From Pseudodesulfovibrio hydrargyri (GTDB lineage Bacteria; Desulfobacterota; Desulfovibrionia; Desulfovibrionales; Desulfovibrionaceae): a DNA stretch of 64,000 nucleotides. Position numbers and translations under genes: made by a program. The notes under the pieces were generated by a model, which was not told the origin of the DNA, ran no database searches, and saw only the letters and a program-made list of their open reading frames with translations. Where the stretch lies: NCBI RefSeq assembly GCF_001874525.1, contig NZ_LKAQ01000004.1, positions 920,937 through 984,936 of the forward strand. The letters run 5' to 3'. Shown piece by piece: positions 23,576 to 33,358 of this stretch (position 1 is its first letter; every line of letters begins with the position of its first letter).

Positions 23576-24028
23576 CCATCTTCCCTCCGCTCAACTCGTG
23601 ACACGCACCGTTGCCATGGACTCCTGCTCCAATCATATACTGCACCTGGCGGTCAGGCGGTTCCATTATTTTTCCCGGAGCCGGGATGCGGGGTGGACGG
23701 GCAGGGAAAAAAACGGGCTCACCTCCCCCGGGAGGCGAAGCCGCACGGATTGACGCTCTGGATCAAGCGGCCGCTCGCCCGAAAACGGCAACCATTGACA
23801 GAGATACCCATGATTCATATTATTAGCATACGGAAATACTAACGATTGTAACTAGTTACTAAATGATTTCGCTAGGATGCATATCATTATACCGATATAA
23901 GAACCACGGCCTCAACCACCCGTTTCCGCCATCGGAACGGACGATGGAGATTACTGCGGATCGAGTTGTCGCAAGTGGCGCGGCCCTCTTCTCCAGGCGG
24001 AACCGAATACGGACACAGGAGCACTCCC
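23576..24028. other. 450-bp divergent gap with a 12-bp palindrome
   Basis: The part next to the plus-strand signalling gene is AT-rich and holds GTAACTAGTTAC (23848-23859), a perfect palindrome, among several TATA-like stretches. It probably holds the promoters of both flanking genes. No gene is seen. Confidence 0.4.
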
Positions 24029-25168
24029 ATGCTGCACATGCTCGTCATAGATGAAAGCAAAAAGTTCCACACGGCCGTCGAGGCGGTTTTCAGGGACGAA
24101 TTCAGAGTCAGAAGCATCCCCACAGGCGATCTGGCGACTCTTGGGGACATCGAACCGCCGAGCATCGTGATCTATGTGGGCGTCGGCCCGGTGGAGGAGG
24201 TCCGCAAGAAGGTGACCCTTGTCCGCCGTACCTGGCCCGGGGCCCTGGCCATCCTGCTGCTGCCCGCCCTATCGGACGCGGCCCGGCTGCGGGGCGTTTC
24301 CATACCTGCGCACACCACAATCTTCGGCCGCTGCTCCAGAAAACGGCTCACCGAGATCGTGGACGACTACAAGGAGGTCCTGCGCTATTCCATCCAGGCG
24401 GACAAGGAAAAGGCCATCCTCCATTCCCTGGTCGAGTTCACCAGCAACTACATCCCCTGCGTGTACATCTGCCACCGCCAGGTCCTTCCCCTGCTCATGA
24501 CCATGGCCTCCAACGTGGGCTGGGGCGCGGAACGGATTCGGAAACTGTTCACCGCCTATCTTTTGATCCTCTCCAGCCTCGACCGGGAGCGGCTCTCCTC
24601 GGTCATGAGCGGCAACGACTCCAGCGCCGAGACGCTGCGGGACATCTTCGAACACGTGGAACGGGCCGTGATCCTGCTGGAGGCCGACGACCGGACCGAG
24701 GGAATGGCCCACAGCCTGCGCTACGTCCTGAAACGCTACGACGGCGGCGGCTACCCCAAGGACGACGTCCGGGGCGACGACATCCCCCTCCCGGCCCGGA
24801 TGATCCGGCTGGTGCTGGACTACCACTATCTGGTCCAGAGCGGCAAAAGCGAGAGCGAAGCGGTCTTCATCCTCAACCAACGGGGCAAGCGGTACGACAA
24901 GCGGTTGTACGAGGAGCTCAAGTCCATCGTCGGCAACGCCGGGCAGGCCGTCCAGCGGGCTGTCTATCCCCTGGGGCTCACCCCGGGCATGGTCGTGGCC
25001 GAGGACGTCTACGGAACGGTCGACGGCCAGCGGAGAAAGTTCCTGTCGGGCGGCGAGATACTGACTCCGAAGACCATCGAATTCATCCAACGGCACTGCG
25101 ACGAATTCCTCGACATCACGGAACCCATCCAGATTCGTGAGGACGTCGAGGGAGCCCTCGGGGGCTGA
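24029..25168 (+). CDS. Receiver-like protein with a degenerate HD-GYP domain
   Basis: The 379-residue protein starts with a response-regulator-like domain (MLHMLVIDESKKFHTAVEAVF, about 1-115) followed by a helical region and an HD-GYP-like domain. The latter keeps YDGGGYPKDDVRGDDIPLPARMIRLVLDYHYL near 237-268, but the HD pair and the HHE motif that bind metal are missing, so phosphodiesterase activity is unlikely. A shorter start than the longest open frame is chosen because AGGAGC lies 8 bases ahead. It is followed after 2 bases by an intact HD-GYP gene, suggesting it is a regulatory partner. Confidence 0.8.
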   Translation: MLHMLVIDESKKFHTAVEAVFRDEFRVRSIPTGDLATLGDIEPPSIVIYVGVGPVEEVRKKVTLVRRTWPGALAILLLPALSDAARLRGVSIPAHTTIFGRCSRKRLTEIVDDYKEVLRYSIQADKEKAILHSLVEFTSNYIPCVYICHRQVLPLLMTMASNVGWGAERIRKLFTAYLLILSSLDRERLSSVMSGNDSSAETLRDIFEHVERAVILLEADDRTEGMAHSLRYVLKRYDGGGYPKDDVRGDDIPLPARMIRLVLDYHYLVQSGKSESEAVFILNQRGKRYDKRLYEELKSIVGNAGQAVQRAVYPLGLTPGMVVAEDVYGTVDGQRRKFLSGGEILTPKTIEFIQRHCDEFLDITEPIQIREDVEGALGG

Positions 25169-25170
25169 CC

Positions 25171-26403
25171 ATGCTCAAGGAGATTTCAGTCAAACGCCTC
25201 ACCGTGGGCATGTATGTGAGCCTGAGGGAGATTCCCTGGTTCAGCCATCCCTTCCTGCTGTCCAACTTCGAGATACGCAACCGCCAGGAACTGCGGGACA
25301 TCCTCGCCATCGGCCGGGCCACGGTACTCTACGATCCGGAGAAGAGCCATTCGGCCCCCCTCGCCGAGGACCGGGACGTGGAGATCGCCAACCAAAGCAC
25401 GGGGACGGTGACCAAGTCCCGGCGCAAGCGGGAAAAGGCCTCGGAGTTGCGCGCCCGGCGTGCCCGGTTCAACGAAATCAGGGAGGAGTTCGGCAAGGGG
25501 CTGGGCACGTCCAAGTGGATCCTGGAAGCCATCAAGGGCGGGGACCCCTCGGCCGCCGAGGACGCCCGGCGGATGGCCACGGCCTTCGGCGAAAAGTTCC
25601 TGGAGGACGTCAGCCTGGCCATCCAGCACATCAACCTGACGTCCACGGACGCGGGGCAGCACTTCCACTCCCTCAATGTCATGACCCTGTCTCTGATGCT
25701 CGGCAAGCAATTGGGCCTGTCCAGGGAGGACATGAACACCCTGAGCATGGGCGCCCTGCTCCACGACGTGGGGCAGCTGCTCCTGCCCGGCGGCATCGCG
25801 ACCAGCCCCAAGCTGAGCAAGGCCGGGTGGATTCTCTTCAAGCGGCACCCCATGACCGGCGTGCAGCTGCTCTCCAGGCTGCCCGGCATCGACCCGGCGG
25901 TCATGAAGATCGTCTACCAGCACCACGAGCAGTGCGACGGCCGGGGATACCCCAAGGCCCTCAAGGGCGACGCCATCGCCGAACTCAGCAAGATCGTGGC
26001 CATCGCGGACGCGTACGACCGGCTGGTCAACGCCCGGGACGTGACGCGCGGACTCGCACCGCACAAGGCCCTCGCCCTGATGTTCACCAAGAAGCGGAAG
26101 GAATTCCAGGAGGGATACCTGGAGACTTTCATCAAGATGCTCGGGGTCTACCCGCCCGGCACCGTCTGCCGTTTCAACTCCGGCGACGTGGGCGTGGTGG
26201 TCTCGGTCGACCCGGCCAATCCGCTGTTGCCGGAAGTGGTCATCTACGACGCGAACATCCCCAAATACGACGCCATGATCTACCGGCTGGGCGAGGACCT
26301 CGACCTGACCATCACCGGCACCCTGAACCCGGGAGAAATAGACCGCGAGGTCAAGGGCTACCTGGATTCCAGGTCCGTGGTGCAATATTTCCCCGAGCAC
26401 TGA
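25171..26403 (+). CDS. HD-GYP cyclic-di-GMP phosphodiesterase with N-terminal DUF3391
   Basis: The 410-residue protein should hydrolyse cyclic di-GMP. It has an N-terminal DUF3391 domain (ISVKRLTVGMYV..., about 1-100), a linker with a basic KSRRKREKASELRARRARF segment, and the HD-GYP domain (about 160-330) with HSLNV, the HD pair in GALLHDVG, the HHE of YQHHEQCDGRGYP and ADAYDRL. All metal-binding and GYP residues are present, unlike in the gene upstream. A C-terminal beta-rich part (about 330-410) follows. It is coupled to the degenerate partner by a 2-base gap. Confidence 0.92.
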   Translation: MLKEISVKRLTVGMYVSLREIPWFSHPFLLSNFEIRNRQELRDILAIGRATVLYDPEKSHSAPLAEDRDVEIANQSTGTVTKSRRKREKASELRARRARFNEIREEFGKGLGTSKWILEAIKGGDPSAAEDARRMATAFGEKFLEDVSLAIQHINLTSTDAGQHFHSLNVMTLSLMLGKQLGLSREDMNTLSMGALLHDVGQLLLPGGIATSPKLSKAGWILFKRHPMTGVQLLSRLPGIDPAVMKIVYQHHEQCDGRGYPKALKGDAIAELSKIVAIADAYDRLVNARDVTRGLAPHKALALMFTKKRKEFQEGYLETFIKMLGVYPPGTVCRFNSGDVGVVVSVDPANPLLPEVVIYDANIPKYDAMIYRLGEDLDLTITGTLNPGEIDREVKGYLDSRSVVQYFPEH

Positions 26404-26436
26404 TCTCGAGGCGTTCCAGCCCCCTGCCCCCGCAAT

Positions 26437-26461
26437 AAAACGGACCTCTGCGGTTCGTTTT
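26437..26461 (+). terminator. Terminator of the HD-GYP pair
   Basis: The stem AAAACGGACC / GGTTCGTTTT (one G-T pair, loop TCTGC) ends in T4. It follows the HD-GYP stop codon by 34 bases. Confidence 0.6.
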
Positions 26462-26594
26462 GTCTATGCAATATATTTATAACATAAATATAATAGTCCG
26501 CATTTGCCGCATTCCGGTATTCAATGAGACATATGGACCAACTCTCTTTCGGGGATTGTTCCCCGGCTCGCAAAACACGCACCTTGGAGGGCAT

Positions 26595-28652
26595 ATGTTC
26601 AAGAATCTCAATCTTGGCCTGAAGCTCGGACTCGGCTTCGGGTGCCTGATACTCATTGCCGCGGCCCTGGGCGGCATAGCCATCTACGACATGCTGGTCG
26701 TGAGTGAGGATTCGCGGCAACTTGCCCAGGAGTACGTCCCGGAAGTGGGCATGGCCAACCAACTGGAGCGGGCCGCCCTGCTGGCCATGTACGCATTCAG
26801 GGGTTACTCCCTGAGCGAGTCCGAGACCTATTGGACCGAGGGGCGCAAACGGCTGGACGAGACCGGGGAGATTCTGCGCAGGGCCAAGGCCCATGCCGAA
26901 AAGTATCCCCGCCTGGTCAAACTGAAGCAGGACGTGGAAAAGGCCGGGCAGGGCGTCACCACCTACGACGGCCTGGTGGGTGAGACCCGGCAGTTGATCA
27001 CGGACATCGGCGAAAACAGGGGCACCATGGACACGGCCGCAGCCACCTTCATGAAGAACTGCACGGATTTCCTGGCCTCGCAGAACCAGACCCTGGACAG
27101 GGAGATCGCCGCGGGCGCGGCCGTGGGCCAGCTCACCGAGCGGCACGGCAAGATCTCCATGGTCCATGCGATCATCGACCTGTGCAACGGCATCCGGATC
27201 AACAACTTCAAGTCCCAGGCCACCCGGGACCTGACGATCATGGAAGCCGCCATGGAAGACTTTCCGCGTATGGAAAAACAATATGACGACCTGAAGGCTG
27301 TCACCCGGCGGCCGGAAAATCTTCACCAGCTGGAGAACATCCGGGCCTCGAGCAAAAGCTACCAAGCGGCCATGCAGCTGTTCATGGACAACTCCAGGGC
27401 CCTGCGCGACCTGAACGGAAAGCGCAACGAGAGCGGGCAGGCCGTGCTCGATGCGGCCCAAAACACCGCAACCGCAGGCGTGGAGGCCACCCAGGAACGG
27501 GCCGACGCGGCCATGACCTCCATGGAGAGCGCGTCCATGGTCATGGCGGTGGGACTGGGTATCGCCTTCCTCTTCGGCGTTGTCATCGCCTGGGGCCTGA
27601 CGCGCATGATCACCCGCCCCATCCTGATGGGAGTGTCCTTTGCCAAGCGCATGAGCGAGGGCGACTTCACCCGCACCCTGGACATCGACCAGCGTGATGA
27701 AATCGGCATCCTGGCCCAGGCCCTGAACAATATGGTCACCCGGCTCCAGGCCGTGGTCGCCGACGTGGACGCCGCCACCAGCAACGTGGCCGGCGGCAGC
27801 GCCGAGCTGTCCTCCTCGTCCCAGTCCCTGTCCCAGGGAGCCACGGAGCAGGCCGCGTCCATCGAGGAGGTCTCCTCGTCCATGGAGCAGATGGCCTCGA
27901 ACATCAGCCAGAACGCCGAGAACGCCCGCGAGACCGAGGCCCTGGCCGCCAAGGCCGCCTCGGACGCCCGCGAGACGGGCGGGGCCGTGGGGCAGACCGT
28001 GGAGGCCATGAAGGAGATCGCGGAAAAGATCTCGATCATCGAGGAGATCGCCCGGCAGACGAACCTGCTGGCCCTGAACGCGGCCATCGAGGCCGCCCGG
28101 GCCGGGGAGCACGGCAAGGGGTTCGCCGTGGTCGCCGCCGAGGTGCGCAAGCTGGCCGAACGCTCGGGCACGGCCGCGGCCGAGATCAGCGAACTCTCAT
28201 CAACCAGCGTGGAGGTGGCCGAAAAGGCGGGAACCATGCTCGGGCAGCTTGTCCCGGACATCGAGCGGACCGCCTCCCTGGTCCAGGAGATCACTGCGGC
28301 CAGCAACGAGCAGAACGCGGGCGCGACCCAGATCAACCAGGCCATCAGCCAGCTGGACACGGTCATCCAGCAGAACGCCTCGGCCTCGGAGGAGATGGCC
28401 TCCACCAGCGAGGAACTGGCCGGCCAGAGCCAGCAGCTCCAGGAAACCATGTCCTTCTTCAACGTGGGAAACGGCAACCGCGACAAGCGTACCTCGGTCC
28501 AGGTGCGCAAGACCCCGACCGCCGCCCTGCCCGCGTCCAGGCCTGCCACGGCGGCCAAGCCCGCCCGTTCGCCCGCCGATCTCGAGGGATTCGGCGCGGG
28601 CCTGGACCTGGACATGGACGACGAAGGGGCGGCCGAGTTCGAACGGTTCTAG
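26595..28652 (+). CDS. Methyl-accepting chemotaxis protein
   Basis: The 685-residue transmembrane chemoreceptor has TM1 at about 11-32, a roughly 280-residue helical periplasmic sensor, TM2 at about 315-337, HAMP (about 338-390) and a cytoplasmic signalling domain whose hairpin tip is [21 protein letters not shown]. Adaptation segments rich in Glu/Gln flank the tip. After a Pro/Ala-rich linker of about 60 residues the protein ends in EFERF, which fits the x-aromatic-x-x-aromatic rule for a CheR/CheB-tethering pentapeptide. The start has GGAGG; longer upstream frames lack one. It is monocistronic with a terminator. The ligand is unknown. Confidence 0.93.
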   Translation: MFKNLNLGLKLGLGFGCLILIAAALGGIAIYDMLVVSEDSRQLAQEYVPEVGMANQLERAALLAMYAFRGYSLSESETYWTEGRKRLDETGEILRRAKAHAEKYPRLVKLKQDVEKAGQGVTTYDGLVGETRQLITDIGENRGTMDTAAATFMKNCTDFLASQNQTLDREIAAGAAVGQLTERHGKISMVHAIIDLCNGIRINNFKSQATRDLTIMEAAMEDFPRMEKQYDDLKAVTRRPENLHQLENIRASSKSYQAAMQLFMDNSRALRDLNGKRNESGQAVLDAAQNTATAGVEATQERADAAMTSMESASMVMAVGLGIAFLFGVVIAWGLTRMITRPILMGVSFAKRMSEGDFTRTLDIDQRDEIGILAQALNNMVTRLQAVVADVDAATSNVAGGSAELSSSSQSLSQGATEQAASIEEVSSSMEQMASNISQNAENARETEALAAKAASDARETGGAVGQTVEAMKEIAEKISIIEEIARQTNLLALNAAIEAARAGEHGKGFAVVAAEVRKLAERSGTAAAEISELSSTSVEVAEKAGTMLGQLVPDIERTASLVQEITAASNEQNAGATQINQAISQLDTVIQQNASASEEMASTSEELAGQSQQLQETMSFFNVGNGNRDKRTSVQVRKTPTAALPASRPATAAKPARSPADLEGFGAGLDLDMDDEGAAEFERF

Positions 28653-28671
28653 CCCGGTCATCCAGGCAAAA

Positions 28672-28706
28672 AAAGGCCGTCCCTCCTCTGCGGAAGGACG
28701 GCCTTT
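28672..28706. terminator. Bidirectional terminator between the chemoreceptor and the minus-strand binding protein gene
   Basis: An 11-bp perfect stem AAAGGCCGTCC / GGACGGCCTTT (28672-28682 with 28696-28706) is flanked by an A-run on the left, giving T-runs for both directions. Confidence 0.85.
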
Positions 28707-28728
28707 GTCGTCTGTCCGCTGTCCGCGC

Positions 28729-29694
28729 CTACTTGTGGATCACGTCGGCCTGCTTGAGCAGCGCCTCGGGGACCTCGACGCCCATCTTCCCGGCCGCTGC
28801 CGGGTAGATGTGGAAGGAGAGTTTTTTCTGGAATTCCACCGGGGTGTCGGCGGGCTTGGCCCCGTTCAGGATGCGGATGGCCATGGCCCCGGTCTGACGG
28901 CCGTGCAGGTAGTAGTCGAAGCCCAGCGCGGCGATGGCCCCGCGCGACACGGAGTCCGTGTCGGCCACGAAGACCGGCGTTTGGCTGCGGCGGCCCACCT
29001 TGACGACCACTTCCATGGCCGAGACCACGGTGTTGTCCGTGGGGATGTAGATGGCGTCCACGTTGCCCACCAGGCTGGACGCGGCCTGCTGCACGTCGGC
29101 GGAGCTGGTCACCGTGACCGGCACGACCTCGATGCCCCGGTCCTTGGCGGCGGCCGTGATCCGCTTGAGGTTGGACACGGAGTTCATCTCGCCCGCGTTG
29201 TACAGGAAACCCAGCTTTTTCATGTCCGGCAGGAATTTGAGCAGCATCTCCACGTGCTTGTCCATGGGCATCTGGTTGGACACGCCGGTCACGTCGCCGC
29301 CCGGATGCTCGTAGTCGGTCACCAGCCCGGCCAGCAGCGGGTCGGTGATGGCCGTGAACAGCATGGGCGTGCCTTTGAGTGTCTCGGTCTTGTCGTACTG
29401 CTTGACCAGGGCCTGGGCGTTGGGCGTGGCGATGGCCACGATCATGTCCGGCTTGTCGGCCGCCACCTGGGTGGCGATCTGATAGGCCATGCTCATGTTG
29501 CCCTGGGAATTGTAGATCTTGTATTCGACGTCCATGCCGGCGTCCTTGAGCTCATCCTGGAACCCCTTGAGCACGGCGTCCAGGGCCGGATGCTCGACGA
29601 ACTGGCTGACGTCGATGAGGACCTTGCCCGCGCGGGCGGGACCGGCCATGCCCAGAACGAGCAATACGGCGAAAAGACAGAGACAACGTTTCAT
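28729..29694 (-). CDS. ABC transporter substrate-binding protein (ABC_sub_bind family)
   Basis: The 321-residue protein has a Sec signal peptide ending ARA and the two-lobe ABC_sub_bind (TrpX-like) fold: VSQFVEHPALDAVLKGFQDEL, DMIVAIATPNAQAL, MLFTAITDPLLAGLV, GVSNQMPMD, LGFLYNAGEMNS, YIPTDNTV and VFVADTDSVSRGAIAALGFDYY. Relatives bind aromatic amino acids or related small molecules. No permease or ATPase gene is adjacent. It is transcribed away from the lut operon, sharing a 150-bp divergent promoter region. Confidence 0.88.
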   Translation of the reverse strand: MKRCLCLFAVLLVLGMAGPARAGKVLIDVSQFVEHPALDAVLKGFQDELKDAGMDVEYKIYNSQGNMSMAYQIATQVAADKPDMIVAIATPNAQALVKQYDKTETLKGTPMLFTAITDPLLAGLVTDYEHPGGDVTGVSNQMPMDKHVEMLLKFLPDMKKLGFLYNAGEMNSVSNLKRITAAAKDRGIEVVPVTVTSSADVQQAASSLVGNVDAIYIPTDNTVVSAMEVVVKVGRRSQTPVFVADTDSVSRGAIAALGFDYYLHGRQTGAMAIRILNGAKPADTPVEFQKKLSFHIYPAAAGKMGVEVPEALLKQADVIHK

Positions 29695-29776
29695 GAAACC
29701 CCCTCAAAGGAACGGCTGTCGGGACAATCCCGTAATATTCGCTAACGTGTCGGTTTTTCTATAGCAACATTAAAGG

Positions 29777-29786
29777 ACTTGCAAGT
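29777..29786. promoter_or_regulatory. Palindrome ahead of lutA
   Basis: ACTTGCAAGT is a perfect 10-bp palindrome between the divergent binding-protein and lutA genes, 60 bases before the lutA start. It could be an operator; nothing else supports this. Confidence 0.3.
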
Positions 29787-29848
29787 TGCGGACGAAGGGT
29801 GCAACATCCGCCCCCTGCCACCCTCACCCACATTCCGGATTTTGTGAA

Positions 29849-30598
29849 ATGACCCGACCCACCGTGACCCTTTTCATCCAGTGCCTGGTGGATTCCCTGT
29901 CGCCCGAGACCGGGGACGCCATGGTCCGCGTGCTGGAACGGCTCGGCGTGCGCATGCACTACCCCCCGAACCAGACCTGCTGCGGCCAACCCGCCTTCAA
30001 TTCCGGGTACCGCAGGGAAGCGGCCAAGGCCGCCCGCCGGTTTCTCGACATATTTGAAAACAGCGAGGCCATCGTCTGCCCGTCCGGCTCCTGCGTGCAC
30101 ATGGTCCGCCACCACTACCTCGAGCTCTTCCGCGACGAGCCTGACCAGCTGGCCCGGGCGCGCATGGTCGCGGACAAGACCTTCGAATTCACCGAATACC
30201 TGGTGGACGTCCTGGGCGTGACCGATCCCGGCGCGCAGCTCGGCTGCCGCTACGACGGGGCCGTGACCTACCACGACTCCTGCCACCTTTCGCGCGGACT
30301 GGGCATCCGCAGGCAGCCCCGCCTGCTCCTGGAAAACACCCCGGGCCTGACCCTCATCGAGATGGACGAGTCGGACCGCTGCTGCGGCTTCGGCGGGACC
30401 TTCGCGGTCAAATACCCGGAAATCTCCACGGCCATGGTTGACGACAAGGTCAAGACCATCCTGGACACCGGGGCCGGGGCCGTGGTCGGCTGCGACGTAA
30501 GCTGCCTGATGAACATACAGGGCCGCCTCTCCCGCCTGGGCTCGGGCGTCCGCGCCCTGCACATCGCCGAAATCCTGGCCGGGGAGGGGAAACAATGA
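29849..30598 (+). CDS. lutA: L-lactate oxidation complex, LutA/LldE (CCG-domain) subunit
   Basis: The 249-residue cysteine-rich protein is the LutA/LldE subunit of the LutABC lactate dehydrogenase complex, which oxidises lactate to pyruvate in the cytoplasm. It has two CCG domains: QTCCGQPAFNSGY near 45 and DRCCGFGGTF near 190, with the matching upstream Cys residues (FIQCLVDS, YHDSCHLSRGLG). The start at MTRPTV is used because the upstream extension is His/Pro-rich; the ribosome site is weak. Its TGA overlaps the ATG of lutB. Confidence 0.93.
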   Translation: MTRPTVTLFIQCLVDSLSPETGDAMVRVLERLGVRMHYPPNQTCCGQPAFNSGYRREAAKAARRFLDIFENSEAIVCPSGSCVHMVRHHYLELFRDEPDQLARARMVADKTFEFTEYLVDVLGVTDPGAQLGCRYDGAVTYHDSCHLSRGLGIRRQPRLLLENTPGLTLIEMDESDRCCGFGGTFAVKYPEISTAMVDDKVKTILDTGAGAVVGCDVSCLMNIQGRLSRLGSGVRALHIAEILAGEGKQ

Positions 30599-32046
30599 AT
30601 CAACCGAGCGACAAGACCTACGCCGAACTGGCCCACGACGCCATCGGCAACGAGGAGCTGCACGCGGCCATCCGCATGATCCAGGACCGCATCGGCAAAT
30701 CCTCCCAGGCCCTGTGGCGGGACGAGATCACCCCGCAACACCGCCGGTTGGCCAAGGAGGCGCGCCTGCGCACCCTGGACAACCTCGACGAGGTTCTGGC
30801 CGCCCTGGCCGAAAAAGTCCGCGCCCGGGGCGGGCACGTCCATTTCGCGGCCACGGCCGAGGACGCCCGCCACTACTGCCTGGAAGTGGCCCGCAAGCAC
30901 AACGTCAAGCGCGTGGTCAAGGGCAAGTCCATGACCTCGGCCGAGATCGGCGTGGACCCCCTGCTCGAGAGCGAGGGCATCGAGGTGGTCGAGACCGACC
31001 TCGGCGAGTACATCATCCAGCTGGCCGGGGACACGCCCTCGCACATCATCGCCCCTTGCATCCACATGAACAAGCGCCAGATCGGCAAGCTGTTCCAGGA
31101 GAAGCTCGGCATCCCCTATTCCGAGGACCCGCCCACCCTGACCAGAGCCGCGCGCAAGGCCCTGCGCGAAAAACTCCTGACCGCCGACATGGGGTTGAGC
31201 GGCTGCAACATCGCCTGCGCCGAGACCGGCCACGTCTGCCTGGTGTCCAACGAGGGCAACATCCGCATGGCCACGACCATGCCCAAGGTCCACGTCGCGC
31301 TCATGGGCATGGAGCGGGTCACCGCCACCCTGGCCGAGCACGACATGCTCCTGCGCCTGCTGACGCGTGGCGCCGCGGCCCAGAAGGTCTCCACCTACGT
31401 CTCCTTCCTGGGCGGCCCCCGCCAGCCCGGCGAGACCGACGGGCCCGAGGAATTCCATCTGGTCGTCATCGACAACGGGCGCATGAAAATGCTCGCCGAC
31501 CCCCGGTTCCGCGAGGTCCTGTCCTGCATCCGCTGCGGCGGCTGCCTGAACATCTGCCCGGTCTACGGGCGCATCGGCGGCCACGCATACAACGGCCCCT
31601 ACCCCGGCCCCATCGGCGCGGTCATCATGCCGCTCATCCAGGGCGTCAACCAACACGCCGACCTCTGCCGGGGCGAGTCCCTGTGCGGCGCGTGCAAGGA
31701 CATCTGCCCGGTCAACAACGATCTGCCGCGCATGCTCTCCGAGCTCAGGCACATGCTCGCCCACGGCGACGAGACCTGGAAGGTCGAGCCCGTGGACAAG
31801 ACCGAGGCGCGGGCCTTCAAGGCCTGGAGCGCGGCCATGTCCAGCCGCACCGCCTACAACCTGCTGGTCAGGGCCGGACGGATCGCCCAGGCCCCGTTCG
31901 TCAGGAACGGCGCGCTCTCCAAGGGCGTCGGCCCGCTGGCCAAATGGACCGCCACCCGCGACTTCCCGCCCATCGCCAAGAAGACCTTTGCCGAACGATG
32001 GAAGACCGACCACGCCAAGCGCCTCAGCGAGACCGACCATGACTAA
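30595..32046 (+). CDS. lutB: L-lactate oxidation complex, LutB/LldF iron-sulfur subunit
   Basis: The 483-residue protein has the LUD domain (about 60-300; KSMTSAEIGVDPLLE, GCNIACAETGHVCLV) and a ferredoxin-like domain with two [4Fe-4S] motifs, CIRCGGCLNICPVYG near 309 and CGACKDICPVN near 361, followed by a DUF3390-like helical end. It is the electron-transfer subunit of the lactate-oxidising complex. Its ATG overlaps the lutA stop (ATGA) and its 3' end overlaps lutC by 8 bases, so the three genes are translationally coupled. Confidence 0.95.
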   Translation: MNQPSDKTYAELAHDAIGNEELHAAIRMIQDRIGKSSQALWRDEITPQHRRLAKEARLRTLDNLDEVLAALAEKVRARGGHVHFAATAEDARHYCLEVARKHNVKRVVKGKSMTSAEIGVDPLLESEGIEVVETDLGEYIIQLAGDTPSHIIAPCIHMNKRQIGKLFQEKLGIPYSEDPPTLTRAARKALREKLLTADMGLSGCNIACAETGHVCLVSNEGNIRMATTMPKVHVALMGMERVTATLAEHDMLLRLLTRGAAAQKVSTYVSFLGGPRQPGETDGPEEFHLVVIDNGRMKMLADPRFREVLSCIRCGGCLNICPVYGRIGGHAYNGPYPGPIGAVIMPLIQGVNQHADLCRGESLCGACKDICPVNNDLPRMLSELRHMLAHGDETWKVEPVDKTEARAFKAWSAAMSSRTAYNLLVRAGRIAQAPFVRNGALSKGVGPLAKWTATRDFPPIAKKTFAERWKTDHAKRLSETDHD

Positions 32047-32776
32047 CGAAGAATACTTCCTCAAGCGCATCCGCAAGGCCCTGGGCCGCAAAAAAGCGCC
32101 CGGCGCGGATACCATCTTCTCCAGCCGCCCCCAAGGCGAACGGGAAGGACTGCTCTCCCGCGCCGACCGCAGCCGGGAGGAACGGTTCGAACTCCTCGCC
32201 CTGCTCCAACAGGCCGCCGGCCCCCTGAACCTCAACGTCCACGTCGCCGAGGACACCCGTGAGGCCGGACAAAGCATCGCCAACCTGGCCCGCGTCTCGG
32301 AAACCGAATGGGGCGGCGACAAGCACGTCCTCATGCACGACGACGCCCTGCTCCACGATCTCGATTTGCCCGGACACCTGGCCGACGACCCCATCGCCGT
32401 GGACGTGGCCCGTTTCAACCCGGGCGAGGACGAACTCGCGGGCAAGCAACGGTTGCGCGAAGTCGCGGAAAAGGCCTACATCGGCGTGACCGGCGCGGAC
32501 TGGTGCGCCGCGGACTGCGCCGCCATCGCCCTGCTGTCCGGACCGGGCCACGGACGCGCCGTGTCCCTGGTCCCGTCCATCCACATCGCGGTCCTGCCCC
32601 TGGACCGGCTAGTGGCCGACCTGCCCGAAGGCTACGCCCTGCTCGAAAACCACGGCAACCTGCCCGCTTCCTTCACCTTCATCTCCGGACCGTCCAAAAC
32701 CGCCGACATCGAGGCCGAACTCGTCCACGGCGCGCACGGCCCCAGAGAGATGCACCTGTTCGTCATTACGGGGTAA
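32039..32776 (+). CDS. lutC: L-lactate oxidation complex, LutC/LldG subunit
   Basis: The 245-residue LUD-domain protein completes LutABC. Seen are MTNEEYFLKRIRKALG at the N-terminus and GVTGADWCAADCAAIALLSGPGHGRAVSLVPSIHIAVL and ISGPSKTADIEAELVHGAHGP motifs in the second half, as in LutC/LldG. It starts within the end of lutB. A longer upstream frame exists but would overlap lutB by 59 bases. No lactate permease or LutR-type regulator is next to the operon. Confidence 0.92.
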   Translation: MTNEEYFLKRIRKALGRKKAPGADTIFSSRPQGEREGLLSRADRSREERFELLALLQQAAGPLNLNVHVAEDTREAGQSIANLARVSETEWGGDKHVLMHDDALLHDLDLPGHLADDPIAVDVARFNPGEDELAGKQRLREVAEKAYIGVTGADWCAADCAAIALLSGPGHGRAVSLVPSIHIAVLPLDRLVADLPEGYALLENHGNLPASFTFISGPSKTADIEAELVHGAHGPREMHLFVITG

Positions 32777-32795
32777 ACGAGAGTCCAGAGGCGGG

Positions 32796-33279
32796 GATGC
32801 CTCCGGCGGCCCCTTCGGGGAGACCAGGGCGCTGCCCTATCGCTGCTGTCGACGGCTCTAAGACCGAGCAAGCTCGGCCTAAGACCCGACGCGTCCCCGC
32901 TTAAGGCCGAGGGCCTTAAGAATCCCATGTTCGCTTCGCTCAGGTTCGTGCGGCAGCGGAAGGTTGCGACGGGGACGCCTTCCGCCGTGCCGGTTGGCGA
33001 TTTCGGGCAGGGGAAACGGGTGTGACGCCGTGCGCTTTCCCATAAGTCAGAAGTAAGAAAACGCCGCAAGGCCGCTTTGGCTGGTTCCGTCCACGCCCGC
33101 CTGCGGCGCTGGCTACCGGCGCGAGCACTTCGGGACACCGCACAGCCGAGCCACTCTCACTCCCCCCGCGCAACAATCCGCCACCCCGCTTCGCACCTTC
33201 GCCGCAGGCGACACAAAAAGTTTGGGAAGGGGGTCCAGGGCAGCGCCCCGGCCGCCGGAGACATGTCTCCGGGGGCATC
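32796..33279. repeat. Dispersed inverted-repeat element, copy A
   Basis: The noncoding element starts with GATGCCTCCGGCGGCC (32796-32811) and ends with GGCCGCCGGAG...GGCATC, where the terminal repeat is split by ACATGTCTCCGGG, creating an 18-bp palindrome at 33255-33272. Internal blocks shared with copy B include CGCTTCGCTCAG, CCTTCCGCCGTGCCGGTTGG, CCACGCCCGCCTGCGG and CTTCGCCGCAGGCGACACA; ACTCTCACTCCCCCCGC is shared with copy C. It fills the gap between lutC and the histidine kinase gene. Confidence 0.7.
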
Positions 33280-33358
33280 CATGAATGGTATTTGCCTAAT
33301 CAATGGATTAAGAGGTAAGCTGGGAAGACGGACTCCGGCGCAACGAACAGGGGGATGC

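Noticed and set aside
26460..26594. A 45-residue N-terminal extension of the chemoreceptor
   Set aside because: No ribosome site, AT-rich promoter-like DNA, and it would place polar residues before the first membrane helix; the ATG at 26595 has GGAGG.
32940..33278. Minus-strand open frames inside repeat copies A, B and C with similar peptides
   Set aside because: The similarity follows from the shared DNA repeats; composition is Arg/Pro/Gly-rich, there is no ribosome site, and frames break differently in each copy.
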